Shown: positions 1 to 11,230 of the stretch, piece after piece
Layout of the letters: every line of letters begins with the position of its first letter
Numbering within the stretch: the stretch's first letter is position 1
The notes under the pieces: model-generated
Database searches by the model: none
Told to the model about the DNA's origin: nothing
The model's input: the letters and a program-made list of their open reading frames with translations, nothing else
Position numbers and translations under genes: made by a program
Assembly: GCA_000697055.1 (NCBI GenBank)
Contig: JNDT01002032.1
Span: 31,177 to 95,176 of the forward strand
Length of the DNA: 64,000 nucleotides
Source: Saksenaea vasiformis B4078
Lineage: Eukaryota; Mucoromycota; Mucoromycetes; Mucorales; Saksenaeaceae
Reading direction: 5' to 3'

Positions 1-192
1 CGAAACATAAATTCGCGTATTTGAAGTCGAATCCATAACTCTTCCTCCGAATATTTAAGATCAATTGGGCAAAGTGTTGGTGGCTCAACTTTCTTGCTGA
101 ATCCATGATCCATTCTACAAAAAGTTACATAAGAACAACTTGCTAGGAGATCAATATGTTTACCTGTTGGAAAAGACCTTGAGTGTATCTTT
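1..192 (-). CDS. 3'-incomplete gene running off the left edge, resembles DDT-type chromatin protein (tentative)
   Basis: On the minus strand two exons can be placed: 164-192 (29 bases, acceptor TATAG) and 114 down to 1 (acceptor TTGTAG), separated by an intron with donor GTAAAC. Joined, they stay open to the window edge. The second exon encodes a proline-containing linker followed by YSEEELWIRLQIREFMFR. The pattern EExL-x-x-RL-x-IREF-x-x-R recalls the segment ahead of DDT domains in chromatin-remodelling subunits. That comparison is from memory of the family and is weak because only about 47 residues are visible. The start codon and any 5' exons were not located. The alternative is that this is a fragment of another nuclear protein. 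The splice phases and charged composition make real coding likely. Confidence 0.4.
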
Positions 193-947
193 CTATATAA
201 TCATGAGTCGAAACTGTCAACTTTCATGGTTTTTTTTTGCTTTTTAGATTACATGAAATTCTCCACGACGTGTAGGTTCCTGAATTTGGCGCTCAGAATT
301 GTCTTTCATGTATTACAAGGACATACCTGTGCATCTTCCTTTGTATTATTATCAGTAAGTTTCAGTTTCTTAAAACCAAGAATAGCTGTTTGCTCCTCCT
401 TTCTCTTTTTGGCGTCTGCAGACGGTTTAAAGCATAGTCTAACAGACCCAGCGCGATTAGACTTGTTTCATAAAGGAATGCTTTCCCATTAGCGCATAAT
501 GGCTGTTCCATACTTTGTCTGGAAAAGTCCTTTTTTGCCTTCTTTTGGTGTTTCTACCATATCACCTGTGAAATAACGGTTGACCACGTTTATTGAAGAC
601 GAAAAGGAAAAGAAAAAAAAGAAACGAGACAGAATAAAATGACCGTCGCGTCCGAAATGTTGTTCAATTCAATCTTTTTTAAAGAACCGCTCCAAGCTTA
701 TTCTTGGCTGGCTGGCAGTATGCCTGGACCAATTTGAGCGAATGACAGCTCTAGAACAAAGTGCGGAGTACCCCCTACCCCAATCATCTCTTTAGAACAA
801 AGTGCGGACCTTCTCTGCTGGCGAATAAAATATGGTAAAACAATCGGTCCTTTTTTGGGACAAGCAAATGCTTTTGGTTCCTCATAGAAATAGCTTATAT
901 ATAGCGTCCACTTTTGACGCTAATCCATAATTTTGTTTCTAATTATA
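193..947. other. Intergenic region, no gene seen
   Basis: No convincing coding sequence on either strand; the open frame at 226-492 has an atypical composition. The right part looks like the promoter of the relic that starts at 948: a TATATATAG box near 895-903 and a 16-base direct repeat at 752-767 and 793-808. Confidence 0.5.
752..808. repeat. 16-base direct repeat in promoter
   Basis: The sequence TAGAACAAAGTGCGGA occurs twice, at 752-767 and 793-808, 41 bases start to start. It lies about 100 bases upstream of a TATATATAG box and 140-200 bases upstream of the ATG at 948. It could be a paired activator site of the former transposon gene or a simple local duplication. The repeat is seen directly; the regulatory role is inference. 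Confidence 0.55.
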
Positions 948-1760
948 ATGGATTACAGTCGAAGCCAGTCGTCTCAGCAAGATCCAACACCTTCGCCGTC
1001 AATATCTGGTCTCAAACTGTGTATGTATTGATGTTGAATTCTCGTGAAATATACATTAATGCTAAAAGTTAACAGACCACTCGTCTGATGAAGTCAATAG
1101 AATGGGATTAGCTTCCATGGAGGAAACGCAATCAATTCCAGAGGGACTCCCTCCAAGCGAAGACAATAGCAATGACGAGACGTCAGATGGATCGCTACAT
1201 GTTCAGTACCTGACCAGCCTGCGAGATAGACTAAAGCAAGAAATGGAACAATCACCAAAAAATATTCCCAAATGCTATCAGAATCAGAGTTATCGGGTGA
1301 CACCACCTAGTCCGTATTTTGCTCTCCGTGTCCGAAAAAGATTAGACCCTTCACCGCTTTACCATCCTCGCATGTTTGCGTGGCTAGTCCATCTGCTCAT
1401 CAAGGAGTTCAATGCTCTGGAAATTTTCACGTGTGTGGCTGGGCAGACAGACCAATTGCAAGAAAAGTTTTCGATATGCATGACAATTTCTATATCATGT
1501 TGTACAGATGTCAATGAAATTATCAAAGTTCCACCGTGCTCCTTATCAGAAGAGTTTCCTGCAATACTTTCTCAAGATGGAGCAGTATCTCGAGAATTGA
1601 TGAATACGATGCGTAGCTGCTTTCATTCCTGAATGGGACCTGGTCCATTTTCTCGAGCCATTGGCGAGCATCATCACCTGATATGATATACCTTGCTGCA
1701 TGTTTGGTACTGGATTTTCGAATGAGTATGTCATGCAGTACGCATCCCTTCATTTGGACC
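948..1760 (+). pseudogene. Degenerate transposon protein with DUF6729-like N-terminal module
   Basis: An ATG at 948 opens a short exon (948-1020), then a GTATGT...AACAG intron (1021-1075), then an open frame to 1632 that continues in phase. Family-like landmarks follow in order but in different frames: YHPRMFAWLVHLL, then GWADRPIARKVFDM..FYIMLYRC in another frame near 1440-1515, then a Leu/Pro segment ending SEEFPAILSQDGAVS, and after the stop a segment GPGPFSRAIGEHH in a third frame. The order (HPRxFxWLxHLL, Gly-Trp..Pro..Ala-Arg-Arg-Val, Cys pair, FP..L..G, GPGPF) matches the N-terminal half of large fungal transposon proteins carrying DUF6729-type domains. The frame changes and stop at 1630 mean it is broken. 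The catalytic part is absent. Family assignment is from memory and moderate. Confidence 0.55.
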
Positions 1761-2667
1761 TTGTACTACTCGACACGACATTTAGCTAACGTCGTTTCCC
1801 GCGTAATTCCAAACGGATTGTGACAGAAGAACAGCGGGGAGCCTGGATGGTGTTTCTAATATAGTAAGGATAGCAAATCGACATTTTCCTCGTTTGGAGA
1901 TAAAGACGATTACGGCGGCACATCTCGAAGTGCAAAATGTTTAAAGAATATATACAATGATTGCGTGGAATTGTGTTCGATGGACTATTATCTGCATACG
2001 AGTACATTGCCAGCTACAGTTCTCATCACAGCGAGCATAAGATAGCAAGTTATCTCTACTGTGTTTGACTACACGTAGCCTGTAGGTCACAAGGCATGTC
2101 TCTAAATTTCTCATCACTCATGTTTCTGATGGTCTTGGACTATGAAAAACGAATGCGCATAAATCCGGATTTATGGCTAGAAAAGAAACTGCCAGTCAAA
2201 TCATCATCTTTTATTATCGAGAAGGCAACAGCGCCCGTTTAGCATCAGTTAGTATAGATATAATACTTAGATAGAGCTGGAAAAGACAGCAGTTTTTATT
2301 TTGAATAAATCTCTGTAAACGGTCTTAAAGAATTTCTGTCTGTTTTCTCTGCTACTAATTTCATGTAAAAGTTAGTTCGCGCATGAAGAGACGTGCTGAA
2401 GACGTCTGACTTGAATAAAACGTGCCATAAACATGTCTCATCCATGGTGTGATAGATTGAACATCCACAGTATGATAGATCCTTTTTCTTAGGAACTACA
2501 AGCTATGGCTCCAAAAGGTGCGGGTCGGATTAGATATTGTTTGTAAGAGATCTGGTGATCTGGTGATAGATCAACAACAGTGATTTCTTTGTATAGTGAA
2601 CTATAAGATAGGAACGACCACCACATTTTAGTCCTCATTTTCTTATTTTGTCGTTTTTGCCTTTATC
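1761..2667. other. Upstream region of the Fanzor gene, no gene seen
   Basis: About 900 bases between the transposase relic and the Fanzor start. I see no coding sequence that continues for more than about 70 codons with a natural composition. No terminal inverted repeat pairing this flank with the 3' side of the Fanzor gene was recognised by eye. A local duplication GATCTGGT-GATCTGGT lies near 2550-2566. A pyrimidine-rich stretch (2632-2660) directly precedes the ATG at 2668, as in other promoters of this window. Confidence 0.4.
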
Positions 2668-5600
2668 ATGGAGGAGGTTCAGGGACCACCTCGCCGTCGG
2701 AGACGATATGGATATCAGCACAGTCCTCTATCCGACCTCCCTGGTCGTGATTATTCGTTTGTGCGAAAACTAAAACTGTCCAGCTTTCTGAGAGAGGACT
2801 ATAAGCACCTAAGGGTATATGTGTATTCCGACTTTCTCTGGACAAAAGCTAAGTCCGTTGATATAGGTTGCTTTTCGGGCACTTGCGGAAGAATACGCCG
2901 CTGCTTGCCAGTGTGCGATGTTTCTTGTCAATCTCCACATTCGTCGTTGGCTTGAAGGCCAAATAGAACTTTTCCCTCCGATTTCGAAGGAATATTTCTT
3001 CACTGCTGCTTTCAAGATGGTATTGCGACGAGAACCCCACGCTAATATCAGAGTAGCTTTTGTATGATGTTGCTATAATTGTGCAATCAGCTGACTAATT
3101 TCTTTGTCTTCTGTATACTTTATAGTCCCCCTACCGATGGTGCGTTGACCTAAGAGAAACTTTTGAGACCGTGTTTGATTTGTGCAGATTCAATCCACAA
3201 GCATCAGAAGGTGCATAAAAGAACTTAACAATTTTAAGAATATTCATACATTATTAGAAAACTATTCTCTCCCGAGACTGACCCACGTCTTAAGAGACCT
3301 GGCTCCTTCGTTTGCAGGGAAAATAACTGCCAGTGAGCACTTAATATCAAAGGGGCAAAAAGGCAGTTGTATATTTACGTTTTTTGCCTTCGTAGACACC
3401 TTTGAACATGTCACGACAAATCTCCCAGTCTATATGAGAAGAACATTTAAAGCATTCTTTCTTCGCCTTTTCGAACAGTATCCTCAAACCCAATACCACA
3501 ATGTGAATGGCCTAGGTATTATATTTTATTCATTTCCTCTACAGTAGCTAATGTGATATTTGTAATTCTAGCATCTCGCTGCACGAACGCAGTCTTGGCA
3601 CAGAACAATTTCGACCATAACGCATGGCCAGCGTTTGGTACTGATGCGGTTGCAGAGTTCGAAGCATTCTATACGTAGGTTTTATATGATTGTTAACCAT
3701 TTCGCGATTGTCTATCACTAACTGCTCCATGTTTTATAGGGAGTTTCTATGGACTTACACGGAAACGTTTGGAAACACGGACATTTCAGGCGATTTAAGC
3801 GATGAGCAGAAGGAAAGTTTACTTCCCTCCATGCTACAATTTTCTTTCCAGATGCTTAAACAATCGAACGAGTACGATGGAGAAGGGTGGTCGCTATTAC
3901 CATTAGCGAAGAATCAAATAGGCATGATTGAATGAGCGAAAGCCTCTACTTAGGTATTATGGTCTAACATGCACGCTATAGGATATGTGCCGGTTCCCCA
4001 CCCCATCCTATATTGGATTTTACAAGGTGTTGCTGTGGACCTCCCGGATCACCTCTTCGTAAGTGGTCTACAAGAAAAGTGAATGAAAACTAACTGGCCA
4101 TCCAAAAGCCTCCGTTACATAATCCTCGTACTTTTTCCAGTGCCCATCGGAGCGCAGTTTACCGTGAGCAGCTTTGGGAAGAGATTTTCTGTATAGACCG
4201 TGTCATGCCTAGGCGTTGGCGTTCGCAAGGTTTGCTTATAATTGATCACATGTAAATGCTGATTTCATCGCTCTTTGCTTAGGAGAAAACAACGAACAGC
4301 TTCCGCAAATCGAATTTGACTACGGTTTCGAAACAGACGGTGTGATGGCAGCCATCAGGTTCAAGTCTCGCAAGCCCAATCGAGGTATGGCTAATGTTTG
4401 CCACATTATGAAGCAACTAATGGGATATCTGCGTCTCAGCTTCTTACCCTTCATCCAGAAGAGACTTCCAATTCTTGCCCCGAAATAGAGACATGTCTAT
4501 TATCCAACGTGGTTTATACCACTTAAACAAGGAACCCACAGGTTTCACTGCAGCACAAAACCTAGACCCCGGATTGACCCGCATAGTGGGGATTGACCCA
4601 GGTATGTCACCCGCTTTGAAAAAAATTCAGTGATAGCTATATATTATATAGGCATCCGATCCCTGGTAACTTCTGTTGACACGGCGGATAACTTACGTGA
4701 TCGGGAAACAAGGCAGCACCATACGTTTACGGTCACCAATGATTATTACCAGTAATATAACAGGATGATGTTGGCCATGGTGTGATAACCATATCAATTT
4801 CCAGGAACTGCTCCAAGTTCACCTGGAGTCTTCAAATGGAGCGGAAGAATCGCTTAGCAGCGAATATGCAACAGGTGTATGATCGTCTGGCGGAGCACCC
4901 AAGCACGCAGGCATCGGTTTTAGGGTTTCAGAGCTATCTTTCGACGCAATTTGCCGAGAAGAATAGGTACTTTCTGGATATACACCGCTTGTATGTGTCC
5001 GTTCTAAAAGGATTTTGCTAGGACTGAGGAATACAATCGTCACTATCGTCATAGAGAAAGACGTGGGCTCCTGGAGTCTGCGAGAAAAATGACAATGGAC
5101 GTTATTGCGGATCAAGCTGCAGGCTTCTATCCTAATACAACTTTGGTAAGCCCACCAATGCATCATACGAGTACATTGATCGTTATGCGAATAGCCACCT
5201 ATCCAACATGTACACAAAGAGAACAAGAGGCAACGAAAACGAAGACGCCAGCAGCACCGGCGAAATCAGGGAGGCGGCCAACGGGACCAGCGCCAGGTTC
5301 TAATCGCTTACGGTGACGCGGACCTACATACCGGCACGTATACGACGTATGGTCCTCTGCCGGTCAAGGCAAATATTTTTGATCCATGTTGATATTGAAT
5401 TTTTAATTGCTGTTCTATGTAGACGTTTCGCAAAGTCTTGGCTCGGCGATGCCCACTGATATGTGTAGATGAGTATAAGACCAGCAGGGTCTGTAGCGTC
5501 TGTCATAACGATACTATCCAACTGCGTGATCCTAACCTACGCATTTGCAACCACAAGTATGTATAATATGCAACCAAACGCGACCAAAGGCTAAACATTA

Positions 5601-6022
5601 GAAATCGTTCATTAGAAAAAAGTACCTAAGCAAGCGCCCGAACAAACGAAAGCGGCAATACTGTCTCAATGAAAACGATGAAGTATTGCACGCTACATGC
5701 GAATGCCCTGACAGGCGTCAACTAGGTAGAGTCTTGGTACATTGTCTCTGACTAACCACCTTAATAGCTCCAACCGATTTCCGGAACATTGTCTATCCCA
5801 TTCGGCTGTGTCCCCAGTGCGTGTATGATAGGCAAGGAGAGATGACACCTTTGGTAAGTAATATGATTAGTAGGATATACTACCTCTCTAACATTACATT
5901 AGTTTTGGAATAGAGACGTTAATGCCGGCCGTAACATGCGTGAGATACTTGTCCGTTACATTGAATCCGGATGCCAGTTAACGTCTCGTCCCGAAGCGCT
6001 GTCTCGGACAGCTCAGCAGTGA
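2668..6022 (+). CDS. Fanzor (eukaryotic TnpB-type RNA-guided endonuclease), 19 exons, apparently intact
   Basis: Exons: 2668-2814, 2867-3061, 3126-3210, 3258-3332, 3396-3515, 3572-3674, 3740-3921, 3982-4078, 4141-4229, 4283-4384, 4440-4601, 4652-4751, 4805-4966, 5022-5145, 5297-5368, 5423-5556, 5616-5725, 5768-5853, 5903-6022. The sum is 2265 bases, 754 residues, with no internal stop. The C-terminal half is a RuvC nuclease: RuvC-I VGIDPG with Asp451, then LVTSVD; RuvC-II VDEYKTSRVCSVC with Glu622; a Cys finger (C629, C632, C701, C704); RuvC-III WNRDVNAGRNM with Asp720. Ahead of RuvC-I is the Fanzor-typical FDYGFETDGV (about 380-390). Known Fanzors are guided by a noncoding RNA transcribed from the gene's 3' flank and cut DNA. 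Two introns use GC donors (3922, 5369). The intron 5146-5296 is the longest and could instead be partly coding. Family call is firm; activity is inference. Confidence 0.9.
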
Positions 6023-6184
6023 GGCACTGCTATCTGGTCACTCGTTTGACAAGTAAGTATTGGAACTAGGTCTTACGAGTCACGCTTTGGAACCACGTGT
6101 TAATGAAAATTAGGGCTATCCAGACACCGTCTGTGAGCCTTATTCTTCTTTTTATCTGATTGGGCGGTCGTAATATTGTTGTTT
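6023..6184 (+). ncRNA. Candidate guide-RNA (fRNA) region downstream of Fanzor, with hairpin at 6037-6083
   Basis: In known Fanzor and TnpB systems the guide RNA comes from the region overlapping or just after the nuclease stop codon. Here that flank is only 162 bases before the next reading frame. It contains a possible stem pairing GTCACTCGT (6037-6045) with ACGAGTCAC (6075-6083), eight of nine pairs matching. No transposon end was recognised to fix the guide boundary. The location argument is established knowledge; the RNA itself is inference. Confidence 0.3.
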
Positions 6185-6834
6185 ATGGACATCCATGATG
6201 AAACAAAACGATTACCACGCTGGCAATTTAGAAAGCAATGTAAACTAAAACGACGACGTGAGAAAAGACAAAAGGAAGCTCGGGAACGAGAACAGAATGC
6301 ACCTCCTCCAACAGAAGAAGACATCAAAGAACAGCATGAAAAACAGCAAGCTGATCGGTTGGCATACGAACAACAAAAAGCTTTATGGGAAGAACGAGAG
6401 AAACGGTACACAATGATCAACATTGCGCGTAAAAGAGCACAGGAATTGGAACAGGAAGCCCGAGTCAAAGCACAGGTTTAAAAGAAAACAGAAACACGAT
6501 CTCACAACAGTTGACCTAACGCCTCACGTTTCTTCAATAGCGAAAATGGCAAGAAGCGTTAAGACGAATACCCATGTTACCGTCTGAATTTGAGGCGCTA
6601 AAAGATGAAAGTTCAAAGGTAGACATACTGATATTAGGAAAAAGGAAGTTTGTACCAACTACAAAGGATGATAGAACATCATTCAAGGTATGCCGACTTT
6701 TGTATCTAGCAAAGAGGATACAGACACAGCACAACCGAGACGGCGTTACAAGGATTTATTTCGAGAGCAAAAAGAAAAGAAGAAACAACAAGAAATGGCA
6801 ATGAACAAACTGCTCTGAGAGCAGACAACCACGC
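6185..6834 (+). pseudogene. ZRSR2/Urp-like N-terminal fragment (splicing factor), truncated or frameshifted
   Basis: Exon 6185-6475 (97 codons) joins by a GTTTAA...AATAG intron to exon 6541-6687 (49 codons) in phase. The encoded protein starts with a Lys/Arg block (QFRKQCKLKRRREKRQKEA), followed by a long Glu/Gln/Lys coiled coil containing LWEEREKRY and RKWQEALRRIPMLP. This layout resembles the N-terminal half of ZRSR2/Urp, the U2AF35-related factor of 3' splice-site recognition. The CCCH fingers and RNA-recognition domain that should follow are missing. After 6687 the natural frame shifts: a charged stretch YKDLFREQKEKKKQQ continues in another frame to a stop at 6832-6834. It begins 163 bases after the Fanzor stop on the same strand, so the island may have formed inside or beside a host gene. 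Alternative: a distinct short coiled-coil protein. Confidence 0.4.
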
Positions 6835-7786
6835 TTTTATACATATATCCTTTACTTGAACCTCATACACTGTACATACTTCTCCTTGACATATTGGGCT
6901 GCTTGTCTTTGTTGTTTGCAGGTGAATTACGCTGTGTCTGCTTTGGCAACTGTCGCAAAAAAAAGGTATATATGTAAGCTACTCCCAACAGTATAAAATA
7001 AAGGAAAGGACCCAACGCGTATCAATAGATAGATTTCATTTGGTATGGTGCCGTCCCTACTTGCTGATCATTGACTTGGGATGCAGCAGAGACTTTTAAA
7101 ATGCAGGATGATGGCAGTTTTTCCTATTGTAACCCAATTTTAGCAACCTGGGGAAAAAGAAAGATCGGTTGCTATCCTTATCATATATCACTAGTGCCGC
7201 TTGACAATAGAGTGGAGAGAGGCTACTACCTTCTTTTTTTTTCCAATGCTTTGGGTAAAGGAGATACAAATAACCCATAGTGATCCCCTTGCGCCGAGAC
7301 GCTAGAGGAGATACAACGCCATTTGCTGCATGCACAATAAAGATGTGCTCCTCTTGATAGATCTTAATGCATATGTGGAGAGTTGTATTTGGATCCCACG
7401 CAATACTAAAGACCGTAAAATCACCAACTACCATGCCTCCTCTCTGGAGAAAACATTAGCGTTAGAGAGTTCTCCTTCTTTGCTTTTGTATGATCACTTG
7501 TATCTTCATATTCAGTTAGTAAAAGCTTATGCAATCAAACAAGTTTTTCTTTTTTCCGGGAAAGGGATGAAGAAGCCCTACATCTTCTAGTGATGATCAT
7601 AAGAACAAAAACTTGTAGAGAACCGAAGCGATTTGTTTTGCTGTTGTTCCTTGATTAGGAGGTGTATTTAGGAAAACACTTGCCTTTTTCTCCTACAAAA
7701 AAAAGGCACAATCCCCCACGCTAACGTGTGCACGTCCTCCCTACAGGTATCGTTACCAATGGAAGAAATGAAAAATAAAATCTGTT
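6835..7786. other. Intergenic, no gene seen
   Basis: Open frames here on both strands have no recognisable motif and an unusual Trp/Tyr/His-rich composition. The right end holds the 3' flank of the minus-strand YPP1 gene. A possible acceptor TTTGCAG at 6915-6921 is followed by a short open stretch that I could not connect to anything. Confidence 0.4.
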
Positions 7787-10700
7787 TTATTTAACAAATC
7801 GCGATAAGCTGTCTACTGAGTTTACTAATGTCATGGTTTCACTTAATTCAAGAGCATACATAAAGCATTCTTTTGCTTGTTCTATTCTTTCCACATGCTT
7901 ATTGACCATCCCAAGCCAGTACCATGCATCTGAATGATTCCATCCTGGGCCTTTTGTAGTGCGATCCAGTAGACCTTCGGCAAGATCCCATTCTTCTAGC
8001 TCAATATACATAGTTGCCATGTTTAGATGTGTCGCAACATGATCAGGATCGATGGTGAGGGCCTTGTTAAAGGCTTCAAGAGCAACCTTCCGTAATTCTG
8101 GATGAGGATCCACTTGATCTGCTTTCAGGCACAGTACACCAAGAACGTGCCACACATCCGGATCATCAGGACCTAGCTCTTCCGCTTCCAAAATGGCCTT
8201 GCTAGCCTCTTCCAGTCGTCCTGCCTGGATATAGCTGTTTGTACACATCAGCCATAATTTGACCAACAACTGATGCCACTGATGACGCTGGCTCCTCATG
8301 AATGCGTTCTCTTTAAACACAGATGGTAAAGGGAAACTGGGGCCACTGAAGCTATTGCTCCGCAATGTACTCATGGATCGTGTCAGCACCGAAGCCAATG
8401 AAAATGAAGACGTCCCTTGAAGAACGAACGGTCAGTTCAAACGCTTCATCCCTAACTTAATCCTTACTTGGCTTTCCGTGATGATCAGTGCTTGCAGTAG
8501 TGGTGGTGGTAGTAGTGCTAGGCGAGAGATGACTATGGATGGCATTGCTATTATTGCTACTACTGGCGCTGTTGTTGCTCGCGTTACTGCCACTGTTACT
8601 GTTGCTGCCTATCCGCTTTGCCAATCCTAGATCAATAAGCTGCAAACTTTTCTTTCTAAAAGATCGGCTAGAAGTAACGCTTGTTGCCGCACTGTCCGTG
8701 TCCATAGGGTTGCTTCGGGCAGTTTCACTGTTACTTGGTTTTGGCGACCTCTCCTCTTCATCATCGTCTGTGGTACGACCTGGTATACCATTTGTACTAG
8801 TGCTACTGTTGCGGCGTCTTTCATGCATGGTGAAGGAGAGAGAACGTCTGCTACGCGAAGTCTTTGCGACAGCAATGGGTGCAGGGGTCAAATCAACGGG
8901 TTTGCCATTGATGCCAAGTTGCTGTGTTAAATGGGCATACATATGGAATAGCTCCTCATAAAGTGTCAGTACGGATTCTGATCCTTCGATCAGCTCCAGT
9001 ATCCGAACTTGTGACATCCGCGCAGTAATGTAGGCATGTGCTCGATCAAAGTGCTTTGCAGCATCGTCTTCACCCGTCCAGGATAAGAAAGGGGTCCCAG
9101 GATGCAGCTGTGTCGGGAGATCAATCTGAGCATCTTTTAATCCTGTTTGAATGATCTGCAGGGCCTGGGGAAGCTTGTTGTAACGCCTACATGCATACAA
9201 AAGCGCAAGCAAATGCCACGAAGATAAATGGTACTTATTTAATTCAATGGAACGAACGATGGATGCACATGCAGCCGTGATATCTCTGACATGGAACTGT
9301 TGCACCGCAAGCTCGTAGTACGTCTGCCATGATTGATCCTCTAGTGCCAATGATTTTTGGAAAGAAGTGATGGACTCCACATGATGACTTGATCGGAGCT
9401 CCGGATTATTGGCTTGCAAAAAAAAACAAGTTAAGCACCGCATACAGCTATCCCTTTTTCACCCTTACCTTGCGCTGCAAGCAAACCAAAGGCTACGCCA
9501 CGAGCGCGATAACACGTAGCTACTAGCGGTGCTACTGCTCTTTCTTTTGCTAGACCTGCAGCCAGATCGGCAACAGTGGCAGCCATAGGCCCGTCTGATT
9601 CACGTTGGTACAACTCCACGGCAGCCAACAAGAGTTTAACGATAACCTCTATCTCTTCGTCTGCTTTTCGTTGGAGCACCTTTTCGACATGACTTTCCAT
9701 ATCCTCCAAAGTCATCGTCATCTCATGAAGTTTGTCCACATCAGACAGACCAATGAGTTCTAAATATGTCCGCAGAGAATACTTGGCTTCCTCAAAGTTG
9801 CCCAAACGTAACAGAGTAAAGAACATGTGACGTGAGATACAAGGGCTGTTGAACGTCCTTTCTTTGGCACGGTATAGAAACTAGTTCCTCCGTTGAATTA
9901 TATTTAGAAATAAAAAGATGAATTTTTTTTATTTTATTTTTTACCTGAAGTACACGACGGACATGACTGATCTCACCCCAACCAATGGTGTCGTGTGCAT
10001 CAACCATTAGATTGGCCAATTCGATAACACGTTCGTTCTGTTGTTTAGCACTCAGGGTAGGGATGAGTGCTGACAACAGTTGTTGAAATAAGTTAAGTAG
10101 ACAATCCAGTTCTTCAAGAGCGGAAGGACGTTGCAATGCTCTAAAAAAAATTCGGATTGGTTATCCATCCCTATTTTCATAGGATTTGTTTATGTTTACC
10201 TGTCTGTCGCAGGAGCATAGGCATTTCTTTGGCAGATCTGGATCAGGTATTTTCCGTAATGACGAAAAACAACCCAGCGTCTGTGCATACGCCAATCAGG
10301 TGACCATAACGATGCAAGTTGCGTATACGCACGCGCCATCTTTAATGTTTGTTGCTGCTTACTACTTGCCAATGTAAATTCAGAATTCAACGACCGACTT
10401 TCCTACCTTGTTTGTACAGACAGTAGGACACCACGAAACAGACACTCTTCAATCCAGGAGGACAAGGCTTCACCTCTTTCAGAAGCATTTTGAACAACAT
10501 CCCATGCACTTTCGTATGTTTCTGTGGCCATGGCTTTTTCCTCCTCCATCTCAAAGCAGATGCCTTTTTCAAACAGGCGTGTGAGTTACCATGTGGCCTT
10601 TTTTTTTTATAGTGTCACTTCTCACCCTTTATGACTCGTGCCTGAACCAACAGGACAAGGCCATAACCGTCGGTCACATCTTCTGCACGTAACACAAGGT

Positions 10701-11230
10701 TTTGCAACAAAGTCAAGGCTTTCTTATACCGTCCCATTTCAAAATGAATTCGAGCCAGAATGATTTTGGACAGCTGAATTTCCCATTTAGCGTTTGTTGT
10801 GCAACCTTCTCCTGTTACCTGTGCTTGCCAATCGTCTGGTGTCGTCAGTTCTTTCTCTCCATCACCAAGCTGGTCTGCAATGATCTGCTCCAGTCTGCGC
10901 ATAATACTATGTGTCTGCCCTGAATTGAGTCTGGGTGGAAGCGTCAGCAATTGGTCATCTTCCTGATCGGGTTCATCGTTCGCTCGGTGTTGAATCAGCT
11001 GTTCCAACTCGGCTTCCACGCGTACCGTTGCTTCAAGTACTAAGATAATAAACGACGTAGTTCGTAAGTTTTCTTTTTTAAGTAGGGCCTTTTTTTGTTT
11101 TTTTACCAGATTCTTCGGGATGATATTTTTTGTACCGTTTGGCCAAGTCAGCGATAGCCAACCATTGACCTTGACATCGAGCACGATCGAGGTCTGCAGC
11201 TGATTGGCGTTGCTTCGTCACAGGTTCCAT
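7787..11230 (-). CDS. YPP1: Ypp1/TTC7-like TPR protein of the PI 4-kinase complex
   Basis: Eight exons on the minus strand: 11107-11230, 10626-11039, 10407-10563, 10200-10364, 9945-10140, 9469-9880, 8468-9412, 7787-8415; 3042 bases, 1013 residues, no internal stop. The protein is built of helical TPR units. The clearest are in the second half (EEASKAILEAEELGPDDPDV; ALTIDPDHVATHLNMATMYI; SDAWYWLGMVNKHV). The overall plan (N-terminal helices, central ELAVQQF..D..AACASIVRSIELN, C-terminal TPR block) matches Ypp1/TTC7, which anchors the Stt4/PI4KA phosphatidylinositol 4-kinase at the plasma membrane with Efr3. A low-complexity Ser/Asn/Thr-rich linker sits in exon 7, encoded by triplet repeats near 8510-8600. 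The start was chosen because it is the first ATG in phase and faces a divergent promoter shared with RPL7. The 42-base intron 10365-10406 is near the lower limit. Confidence 0.85.

Noticed and set aside
5146..5296. Thr/Lys/Pro-rich open stretch as Fanzor coding sequence
   Set aside because: Reading through it shifts the frame and ends at a stop before the AYGDADLHTG segment; splicing it out (GTAAGC...GCCAG) restores the frame.
7071..7590. Several open frames on both strands
   Set aside because: No homology-like motifs and mutually overlapping; typical chance frames in A/T-rich spacer.
8539..8961. Leu-rich plus-strand frame of 140 codons
   Set aside because: Antisense to the Ser/Asn-rich linker of YPP1; caused by triplet repeats.
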